Origin: Thauera sedimentorum
GTDB taxonomy: Bacteria; Pseudomonadota; Gammaproteobacteria; Burkholderiales; Rhodocyclaceae
Direction: 5' to 3'
NCBI RefSeq assembly: GCF_014489115.1
Contig: NZ_JACTAH010000001.1
Location: 1,798,001 to 1,862,000, forward strand
Length of the DNA stretch: 64,000 bases
The position numbers were made by a program, and so were the translations under genes. Each line of letters opens with the position of its first letter. Position 1 is the first letter of the stretch. Under the pieces are notes generated by a model. The model was given only the letters and a program-made list of their open reading frames with translations, made no database searches and was not told where the DNA came from. This document shows positions 40,202 through 47,359 of this stretch, piece after piece.

Positions 40202-40822
40202 TTATCCCTTAGGGTGGGGGCGGACGGCCTGGCGCACGCCGCTGCGCACGCGATTGATGATGCTGGCGCCGATGGCGAGCGCGATGGCGGGCATGGACCA
40301 GGCGAGCCAGTCGGGAAGCCCTCCGGCCAACCCGACCCACAAGCCGAGAGCGCCGAAAACCAAGGCGCGGTCGCTCTTGCCCATCGGGCCGTCATAGCAC
40401 CGGGGAGCCCCGACCATCGGCGCCATGGCGCCGGCCATCTCGGCGATGACCGACAGCAGGATCACCGCGCCGACCGACAAGCAGCCAAACGGGGCGATCA
40501 ATGCAAAGGGCAGGTATAGCGCGGCATCAGATACGACGTCGGCAAGCTCATTGAGATAGGCTCCGAGCGCGCTCTGCTGGCCGAACTCCCGCGCGAGCAT
40601 GCCGTCGACGGCGTTGAGGCCCATGCGCAGCAGCATCCACACTGGCAGCAACAGGAAGAGCGCCGTCTGCCCGGAAAAGAAGAGCGCGCATCCCAGCGCG
40701 ACGGACCCCGCGAGCGCGGCGACTGTGACGGCGTTGGCGGTAACGCCTGCCCGGGCCAGTCGTTTCACCAACGGACGAAGGAGCGCCTGAAAGGCAGGCT
40801 TCAACCGATAGACTGATGTCAT
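40202..40822 (-). CDS. CDP-alcohol phosphatidyltransferase (YnbA-like)
   Basis: Transfers a phosphatidyl group from CDP-DAG to an alcohol. The 206-residue membrane protein has five or six helices and the CDP-OH-P signature in VDGMLAREFGQQSALGAYLN followed by ELADVVSD. In the consensus DGxxARx8GxxxDxxxD the third aspartate is replaced by asparagine (GAYLN). That may be a trait of the YnbA subgroup or signal altered chemistry. It is the first gene of a six-gene minus-strand operon; the weak ribosome site (no clear GGAG) and upstream AT-rich stretch at 40831-40856 suggest a promoter there. Confidence 0.9.
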   Translation of the reverse strand: MTSVYRLKPAFQALLRPLVKRLARAGVTANAVTVAALAGSVALGCALFFSGQTALFLLLPVWMLLRMGLNAVDGMLAREFGQQSALGAYLNELADVVSDAALYLPFALIAPFGCLSVGAVILLSVIAEMAGAMAPMVGAPRCYDGPMGKSDRALVFGALGLWVGLAGGLPDWLAWSMPAIALAIGASIINRVRSGVRQAVRPHPKG

Positions 40823-40975
40823 TTTCGAATGCCATATAAATTGGATGCGGATTATCCGACCATTCTCATGGCATTTCCAGTCCTTTGACTCAGCAGGCTG
40901 CGTGACGACTGTCCCGGATGCGTCAAACGTCCTTCGACTGCTAGACTTGCGCCCTTCCGGAGCAGCTCTCCCGCC

Positions 40976-41986
40976 ATGCACCTTCACCTCGTCCTGCCCG
41001 GCCTGTTGTGGCCCGGCGCGCAGACCGCCGATCCAGCGGCCGGGCTCGCCCTGCCCGCGCTCGAACGCCTGCTCGGCCACGCCCGCGTTCGCGCGGCCGC
41101 AGCATCGTCGGCGGAGCACTGGTTGCTGCGCCACTTCGGCCTGGACCCGCAAGCCGTCTCCGCAGCCGCGCTGCGCCGCCTTGGCGAAGAACTGCCGGCC
41201 GGGCGCGCGGACGCCGGCTGGCTGTGCGCCGACCCGGTGAACCTGCGCTTCGCGCGCGAGCATCTGATCCTCGCCGACGCCGCCACGCTGGCGATCACCG
41301 CCGAGGAGGCCGCGGCGCTGGTCGCCACGCTCAACGAAACATTCGCCGACATCGGCCGCTTCGAGGCGCCCACCCCGGAACGCTGGTATCTGCTGCCCAA
41401 CACCCCGGCGCAGGCGCGTTTCGTGCCGCTCGCCGAGGCGGTCGGCCGCCCGGTGGCGCGTTGCCTGCCCGAAGGCGAGGACGCGCGCGATTGGCAGCGC
41501 CTGGCCAACGAGGCCCAGGTGGTGCTGCACAACCACCCGGTCAACCGCGCCCGCGAGGACGCCGGCCAGCCTCTGGTGAACAGCCTGTGGCTGTGGGGCA
41601 ACGGCACGGCGCCGGAAGGGGCGCGCGCGCCGCTCGCCGTGGTGCAGGCCGCCACGCCGGAAACGCGCGGCCTGGTGCGTGCCGCCGGCGTGGAGCCGCA
41701 AGCCCCGGCGCCGCTGCTGACCGCCCCCACCCTGACGGTGCTGGAAACGCTCGCCCGCCCCGCCCTGCACCTGGACCTCGACGGCTGGCGCAACGCGCTG
41801 GTGGCGCTGGAGCGCGACTGGTGCGCGCCGCTGCTCGAGGCCCTGCGCGCCGGCCGCCTGAAGACCCTGCAGATCAGCGCCCCCGGCGAGCGCGCCACGT
41901 TGGAACTCGGGGTCGCCGCGCGCGATCTGTGGAAGTTCTGGCAGCGCCCGCGCAGCCTGGACGCCCTGCACAAGACCCTGCCCTGA
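40976..41986 (+). CDS. RpfE-like protein (phosphoglycerate mutase-related), upstream of recJ
   Basis: The 336-residue product resembles the RpfE-type proteins encoded before recJ in many beta- and gammaproteobacteria. It has an N-terminal MHLHLVLPGLLWP, a middle WYLLPNTPA, and NSLWLWGNG, a motif also seen in cofactor-independent phosphoglycerate mutase-like proteins. Catalytic activity is not established and I do not see a complete metal site. It ends 8 bases before recJ on the same strand, so the two are probably co-transcribed. The 153-bp gap upstream separates it from the divergent lipid operon. Confidence 0.8.
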   Translation: MHLHLVLPGLLWPGAQTADPAAGLALPALERLLGHARVRAAAASSAEHWLLRHFGLDPQAVSAAALRRLGEELPAGRADAGWLCADPVNLRFAREHLILADAATLAITAEEAAALVATLNETFADIGRFEAPTPERWYLLPNTPAQARFVPLAEAVGRPVARCLPEGEDARDWQRLANEAQVVLHNHPVNRAREDAGQPLVNSLWLWGNGTAPEGARAPLAVVQAATPETRGLVRAAGVEPQAPAPLLTAPTLTVLETLARPALHLDLDGWRNALVALERDWCAPLLEALRAGRLKTLQISAPGERATLELGVAARDLWKFWQRPRSLDALHKTLP

Positions 41987-41994
41987 GCGACTCG

Positions 41995-43695
41995 ATGACC
42001 GTACAGCCTCACATCCACACCCGCCCGGTACCGCAGCGCGCCTTCGCCACCCTCACCCAGGCCGGCATCCACCCGCTGCTCGCCCGCCTGTACGCCGCGC
42101 GCGGCGCCAGCGCGCCGTCCGACCTCGACTATTCGCTGGGCGCCCTGCTGCCGCCGGCCGCGCTCCGCGGCACCCGCGAAGCGGCCGAACTGCTGGCGGA
42201 TGCCATCGAGGCCGGCGCGCGCATGGTCATCGTCGCCGACTACGACTGCGACGGCGCCACCGCCTGCGCAGTCGGCGTGCGGGCGCTGCGCGCCTTCGGC
42301 GCCGACGTGCATTACCTGGTGCCGGATCGCGTGACCATGGGCTACGGCCTCACCCCGGCGATGGTGGAACTGGCCGCGCGCACGGAGCCGGACCTGCTGA
42401 TCACCGTGGACAACGGCATCGCCAGCGTCGAAGGCGTCGCCGCCGCGCGCGCCCACGGCATGGCCACGCTGATCACCGACCACCACCTGCCGGGCGATGT
42501 GCTGCCCGAGGCCGACGTGATCGTGAACCCCAACCAGCCCGGCTGCGACTTCCCCAGCAAGTCACTCGCCGGGGTCGGCGTGATGTTCTACGTCATGCTG
42601 GCGCTGCGCGCCGAGCTGCGCGAGCGCGGCGCCTTCGCCGGCCAGGCCGAGCCCAACCTCGCCAGCCTGCTCGATCTGGTGGCGCTCGGCACCGTGGCCG
42701 ACGTGGTCCAACTCGACCACAACAACCGCATCCTGGTCTCGCAAGGCCTGCAGCGCATGCGCGCCGGGCGCCTGCAGCCGGGCGTGCGCGCGCTGTTCGC
42801 CGCCGCCGGGCGCGACCCGGCGCGCGCCGCCAGCACCGACCTCGGTTTCCTGATCGGCCCGCGGCTGAATGCCGCCGGGCGCCTGTCGGACATGAGCCTG
42901 GGCATCGAATGCCTGATCACCGACGACGCCGGCCGCGCGCTCAACATCGCCCAGGAGCTCGACCGCCTCAACCGCGAGCGCCGCGCCATCGAGGCCGACA
43001 TGCAGGAAGGCGCGCTCGCCCGCCTGGAAGGCTTCGACGCCGCCGAGTCGGCCAGCATCAGCCTCTACCAGCCGGACTGGCACCAGGGCGTGATCGGCAT
43101 CGTCGCCGGGCGCATCAAGGAACGCCTGCACCGCCCCACCATCGCCTTCGCCCCCGGCACCGACGGCGAGATCAAGGGCTCCGGGCGCTCGATTCCCGGC
43201 CTGCACCTGCGCGACGCGCTGGACCTGGTGAGCAAGCGCGAACCCGAGCTGATCCTGCGCTTCGGCGGCCACGCCATGGCCGCCGGGCTGGCGATCCGCG
43301 AGGCGGACTACGAGCGCTTCAGCCAGGTGTTCGAGGAAGTGGTCGCCGGCCTGGTCAGCCCGGCCGACCTCACCCGCCGCATGGACACCGACGGCGCGCT
43401 CGAATCCGGCTGGATGAGCCTGGAAGGCGCACGCCTGATCGAGCAGGACATCTGGGGCCAGGGCTTCCCCGCACCGCTCTTCGACGACGTCTTCCGCGTC
43501 GAGAACCAGCGCCTGCTCAAGGAGCGCCACCTCAAGCTGCAGCTCACCAAGGGCAGCACGCGCTATGACGCGATCCGCTTCAACCACGCCGACGGCGCCC
43601 CGCCCGACCTGCGCGCCGCCTTCCGCCTGGGCATCAACGAGTACAACGGGGTCTCCAGCGTGCAGCTGATGCTGGAGCACTTCGAGGCGGTTTGA
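41995..43695 (+). CDS. recJ: Single-stranded-DNA-specific exonuclease RecJ
   Basis: 5'-3' exonuclease in recombination and mismatch repair. The 566-residue protein has the DHH-family metal motifs MVIVADYDCDGATA and ITDHHLPGD, a DHHA1 domain with GRSIPGLHLRDAL and FGGHAMAAGL, and the RecJ OB-fold C-terminus. ATG 41995 lies 8 bases after the rpfE-like stop and begins the conserved region without excess. Length is normal for the family. Confidence 0.96.
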   Translation: MTVQPHIHTRPVPQRAFATLTQAGIHPLLARLYAARGASAPSDLDYSLGALLPPAALRGTREAAELLADAIEAGARMVIVADYDCDGATACAVGVRALRAFGADVHYLVPDRVTMGYGLTPAMVELAARTEPDLLITVDNGIASVEGVAAARAHGMATLITDHHLPGDVLPEADVIVNPNQPGCDFPSKSLAGVGVMFYVMLALRAELRERGAFAGQAEPNLASLLDLVALGTVADVVQLDHNNRILVSQGLQRMRAGRLQPGVRALFAAAGRDPARAASTDLGFLIGPRLNAAGRLSDMSLGIECLITDDAGRALNIAQELDRLNRERRAIEADMQEGALARLEGFDAAESASISLYQPDWHQGVIGIVAGRIKERLHRPTIAFAPGTDGEIKGSGRSIPGLHLRDALDLVSKREPELILRFGGHAMAAGLAIREADYERFSQVFEEVVAGLVSPADLTRRMDTDGALESGWMSLEGARLIEQDIWGQGFPAPLFDDVFRVENQRLLKERHLKLQLTKGSTRYDAIRFNHADGAPPDLRAAFRLGINEYNGVSSVQLMLEHFEAV

Positions 43696-43705
43696 GCCTG
43701 AACGC

Positions 43706-43890
43706 ATCGCGGCCAAGGCCGCTCCTGCGCCAGCGCCGTGCCCGTGTAGGAGCGGCCTTGGCCGCGATACGACGGTGGTTTCCTCGCCGACCGCATCGCG
43801 GGCAAGCCCGCTCCTACGCTCCGCTGGCCGGAGGCGGGCCGCGATACTGAAGCGGTGCGCGTGTGCTGTAGGAGCGGCCTTGGCCGCGAT
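43706..43890. repeat. REP-like palindromic cluster, locus 2
   Basis: The 336-base gap between recJ and prfB holds four copies of the 23-bp unit: inverted at 43706-43728 (one change, CTCCTGC end), direct at 43746-43768, inverted at 43795-43817 (central GGGCAAGCCC instead of GGCCAAGGCC) and direct at 43868-43890. They alternate in orientation, as in BIMEs. The rest of the gap carries only the prfB promoter candidate. Confidence 0.9.
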
Positions 43891-43991
43891 ACGGCTTTCC
43901 GGTTCGACCAAGCACCGGCCAGTGATCCGCTTCCGTGCCATGTGCCAGACCCGCCTGATCGCCAATCCGCGAGCGCGCCGTCCATCCCCGG

Positions 43992-43997
43992 TATAAT
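43992..43997 (+). promoter_or_regulatory. Candidate -10 element for prfB
   Basis: A perfect TATAAT lies 34 bases upstream of the prfB ATG. No good -35 is visible at the usual spacing, so the promoter is likely but not certain. Confidence 0.45.
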
Positions 43998-44031
43998 CCC
44001 CGGTTTTCCGAAATTCGCCCGGAGCAGCACC

Positions 44032-45136
44032 ATGGAAGCCGAACGCCTCAACGCCATCGCCGAAAAACTGGCCGACCTCGCCGCGCGCGGCCGCGAACTG
44101 CGGAGGTATCTTTGACTACGATGCCAAGGCATCGAAGCTCGAAGAGGTAAACCGCGCGCTGGAAGACCCGGCGGTGTGGAACAACGCCGAACGCGCGCAG
44201 GAACTCGGCAAGGAGAAGCGCACGCTGGAAGACGTGGTGCTGACCCTGCAGCACATCGACCAGCAGTCCACCGACCTGAAGGATCTCTACGACCTGGCCG
44301 AGGCCGAGGACGACGAGGACACCCTGGTGGCGGTCGAGACCGACCTGGGCGAGCTGGAAGCGAGCGTGCACAAGCTCGAATTCCGCCGCATGTTCTCCAA
44401 CCCGATGGACCCCAACGCCTGCTTCATCGAGATCCAGGCCGGCGCGGGCGGCACCGAAGCGCAGGACTGGGCAGGCATGCTGCTGCGCATGTATTTGCGC
44501 TATTGCGAACGCAAGGGCTTCGCCACAGAACTGCTGGAAGAGTCCGAAGGCGAGGTGGCCGGCATCAAGGGCGCCACCATCAAGGTCAATGGCGACTACG
44601 CCTACGGCTTCCTGCGCACGGAAACCGGCATCCACCGCCTGGTGCGCAAGAGCCCGTTCGACTCCAACGCCCGCCGCCACACCAGCTTCACCTCGGTGTT
44701 CGTATATCCGGAGGTCGACGAGTCGATCGAAGTGGAGATCAACCCGGCGGACCTGCGCATCGACACTTACCGCGCCTCCGGCGCCGGCGGCCAGCACATC
44801 AACAAGACCGACTCCGCGGTGCGCATCACCCACGAGCCCAGCGGCATCGTCGTGCAGTGCCAGAACGACCGCTCGCAGCACAAGAACAAGGCCGAGGCCA
44901 TGTCCATGCTGAAGGCGCGTCTGTACGAGGCCGAACTGCGCAAGCGCCAGTCCGAGCAGCAGAAGCTGGAAGACAGCAAGAGCGACATCGGCTGGGGCCA
45001 CCAGATCCGCAGCTACGTGCTCGACCAGTCGCGCATCAAGGACCTGCGCACCAACTACGAAGTCGGCAACACCCAGGGCGTGCTCGACGGCGACCTGGAC
45101 GACTTCATCGCTGCGAGTCTGAAGCAGGGCGTTTGA
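44032..45136 (+). CDS. prfB: Peptide chain release factor 2, with programmed +1 frameshift
   Basis: Terminates translation at UGA and UAA. The first 27 codons (44032-44112) end at an in-frame TGA (44113-44115). The rest of the protein continues in the +1 frame from GAC at 44114 to the stop at 45136, giving 367 residues, the normal RF2 size. The frame change is the classic autoregulatory site rather than an error: a GGAGG sequence precedes CTT TGA C. Landmarks are the RF2 anticodon-like SPF ([11 protein letters not shown]) and the catalytic GGQ in [14 protein letters not shown]. Confidence 0.97.
44101..44116 (+). promoter_or_regulatory. RF2 autoregulatory frameshift site
   Basis: The bases CGGAGGTATCTTTGAC combine an internal Shine-Dalgarno sequence, the slippery CTT codon and a weak UGA-C stop. 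When RF2 is scarce the ribosome pauses and slips +1 so that full-length RF2 is made. Confidence 0.95.
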
Positions 45137-45162
45137 TCCAGGCGCCCGGAACACAAAGAACG

Positions 45163-45284
45163 CTCCTCCCCCTTCAAGGGGGAGGCTGGGAGGGGGATGG
45201 GTTTCCTTCGGGATCGACCGGCGCCCTTGTGAACCTGATCCGAAACCCATCCCCACCCCGGCCCTCCCCTTGAAGGGGAGGGGG
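45163..45284. repeat. 122-bp imperfect inverted repeat between prfB and mksF
   Basis: Arms of about 43 bases (45163-45205 and 45242-45284) are imperfect inverted copies, by eye around 80-85 percent. Each contains its own small palindrome (CCCCCTTCAAGGGGG left, CCCCTTGAAGGGG right). The 36-bp centre shows nothing recognisable. Form and size resemble a dispersed MITE or terminator-like repeat; it starts 26 bases after the prfB stop. Confidence 0.75.
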
Positions 45285-45337
45285 AACACCGACGGCTTAT
45301 CCGCACCAGCATTGGCCTTCAACGAAGTCCGACGACC

Positions 45338-46651
45338 TTGACCCAGCCCCTCGACCTCGCCGAATTCCTCGCCCCCGGCGTGGCCGCCGACGACGTGCCT
45401 GAACTGGCCTCGCTGGCCGCCGCGCGGCCGCTGCTCGACGCCTTCATCACGCTCTTCCGCGGCTCCGAGGCCGAGGTGCTGATGCGCCTGCTGGTGCTGC
45501 GCGAGATCGGCCGCGAGTCCGACGCCCCGCGCTGGTCGCCGGAAGCCCTGCGCGCGCGCTTCACCTATCTCGACCCGGTGAAGCTGGAAACGGTGCTCAA
45601 GCGCCTGCGCGACAACGCCCTGCTCGCCTTCGCCGACGACGGCCTCTATCACCTGTCCGACATCGGCCGCAACGCGGTGGCGGCGCTCGCCATGCTGCTG
45701 CGTTTTGCGGAAGAGGAAGACGCCGAACTCGGCTTTCTCACCGCGCAACTGGCCGGCCTGCAGGCGGTGGGCAGCCTCACCCCGGAAGCGCTCGGCCACC
45801 TGCTCAGCAAGCTCAACGACCTCACCTGGCACTTCGAAGAGGCGATCGCCTCCGGCTCGGAGTTCAACATCGTCGCCGCGCGGCGGCGCCTGTCCGCCAA
45901 CGAGAAATGGCTGGCGCGCGGTACCGAGATCCTGCGCGAACTGCTCGCCGACCCGGAAGTACCTTTCGAGGTCGCCCATGTCGCCCAGCGCATCGGCCTG
46001 GCGCAGTCGCGCCTGGCGCGCGCGGACGCCAGCTTCCAGCGCGCACTCAACAAGATCGAGGCGCAGCGCGTCACCCTGGGCGCCTCCGGCATCTCCTCGT
46101 CGGATGTGTCCGCCTGGCTGCGCACGCTCACCGCCGACAAGCTCGCCGCCTTTGCCGACGGCGCCTTCGCGCTGGTGCCGGAGATCCCGCTGCTGGCCGG
46201 CGGGCACGAACTGCTCGACCGCGCCGAGGCGGTGCTCTCCGACGAGGTCCGCGCGCAGGAGGTCGATGCCGCCCTGCCCCCGCCGGACGCCGCCGAGGTC
46301 AACACCGCGCCGGAAACCGAAGACCTCGCCCTGCTGCAGCACTTTGCCCGTCGCCTCGGCGGCGTATCGCAGTCCGCCAGCCTGGCCGACGTGGTGGCCG
46401 GCGGCGGCTTCGCCCCGGCCTCCTACCGCCTGTCGCTGCTGGCGCTGCTCGCCGATGGCGAATCGGCCGGCCCGGCCGACGGCCCGGTGGGCGAGTTCAT
46501 GCGCCTGCCGCTCGACGTGCTGTTCGGCGACACCCTGGAAGCGGTGGAAGAAGACGAGATCGCGCTGATCTCAGCCGGCCGCGTCACCCCGCGCGGCACG
46601 GCACCCGCCACCGACACCCCATCCGCCACCACGCTGGAAGACATCCGCTGA
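45338..46651 (+). CDS. mksF: Condensin subunit MksF (JetA-like kleisin)
   Basis: Kleisin-type partner of an SMC-like ATPase. The 437-residue protein is largely helical, with a winged-helix-like N-terminal half (RFTYLDPVKLETVLKRLRDN, LYHLSDIGRNAV) and an acidic C-terminus. Identification rests mainly on order and size: F, E and B genes in a row as in Pseudomonas mksFEB and Wadjet jetABC. The start is TTG at 45338; no in-frame ATG or GTG lies nearby upstream and the ribosome site is weak. Its stop overlaps the mksE ATG by one base (TGATG). Confidence 0.78.
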   Translation: MTQPLDLAEFLAPGVAADDVPELASLAAARPLLDAFITLFRGSEAEVLMRLLVLREIGRESDAPRWSPEALRARFTYLDPVKLETVLKRLRDNALLAFADDGLYHLSDIGRNAVAALAMLLRFAEEEDAELGFLTAQLAGLQAVGSLTPEALGHLLSKLNDLTWHFEEAIASGSEFNIVAARRRLSANEKWLARGTEILRELLADPEVPFEVAHVAQRIGLAQSRLARADASFQRALNKIEAQRVTLGASGISSSDVSAWLRTLTADKLAAFADGAFALVPEIPLLAGGHELLDRAEAVLSDEVRAQEVDAALPPPDAAEVNTAPETEDLALLQHFARRLGGVSQSASLADVVAGGGFAPASYRLSLLALLADGESAGPADGPVGEFMRLPLDVLFGDTLEAVEEDEIALISAGRVTPRGTAPATDTPSATTLEDIR

Positions 46652-47358
46652 TGGAACAGGACATCAAGACCCTCACCGCCCGCCTGCTGGCCAACCGCTG
46701 GCTGCCGCGCAACGACCGCCTGGTGCGCCGCGCGCTGGTGGACGAAACCTTCCGCGTCGAACTCGACCACCGCCTCGCCGCCGTCGGCCTGCAACTGCAG
46801 GACAACCCCTACGCCGGCCACGTCGCCGCCGCGCTGGTGCCCGAGATGATCGAACCGGTGTTCGGCGCCAAGCGCGAATACGCCGCCAGCAACGTCGGCC
46901 TCACCCGCGACGAGATCGCCCTGCTGGTGGTGATCTGGTCGCTCATCGTGCTGCCCAAGCGCGAGCGTCAGGTCACCCGGCGCGAAGTGGCCGACGACGG
47001 CCAAGGCGACATGTTCGGCACGGAAAAACCGGTGGAGCACGGCGATACCGTGTCCGCCGGCATCTCGGAAGCCTCGCTGATCGCCGACTTCGGCCCGCTG
47101 CTCGGCGGACGCAGCCGGGTCAAGAACTTCATGCTCGGCAAGCTCGCCCGCCTGGGCTTCATCGAACGCCGCAACGGCATCGTGCTGGAAGGCCCGCTGC
47201 TCGACGTCGCGCTCGACTACCGCGTGATGGCCGACCGCATCATCCACGGCACGCTCGCCGAGGTGATCGCCCGCGCCGGCCATCCGCTGCCCGAGACCAA
47301 CGCCTTCGAAGTCGCCGACGTGCTGCCCGACGAGGACGACGTAGAGGAAGACGCCTGA
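46651..47358 (+). CDS. mksE: Condensin subunit MksE (JetB-like)
   Basis: Small winged-helix subunit of the complex. The 235-residue protein (MEQDIKTLTARLLANRWLPR) has a middle region TRDEIALLVVIWSLIVLPKR, later GGRSRVKNFMLGKLARLGF with the look of a helix-turn-helix, and an acidic tail. It overlaps mksF by one base and ends one base before mksB, so all three are translationally coupled. Assigned mainly from context and size. Confidence 0.8.
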   Translation: MEQDIKTLTARLLANRWLPRNDRLVRRALVDETFRVELDHRLAAVGLQLQDNPYAGHVAAALVPEMIEPVFGAKREYAASNVGLTRDEIALLVVIWSLIVLPKRERQVTRREVADDGQGDMFGTEKPVEHGDTVSAGISEASLIADFGPLLGGRSRVKNFMLGKLARLGFIERRNGIVLEGPLLDVALDYRVMADRIIHGTLAEVIARAGHPLPETNAFEVADVLPDEDDVEEDA

Positions 47359-47359
47359 C

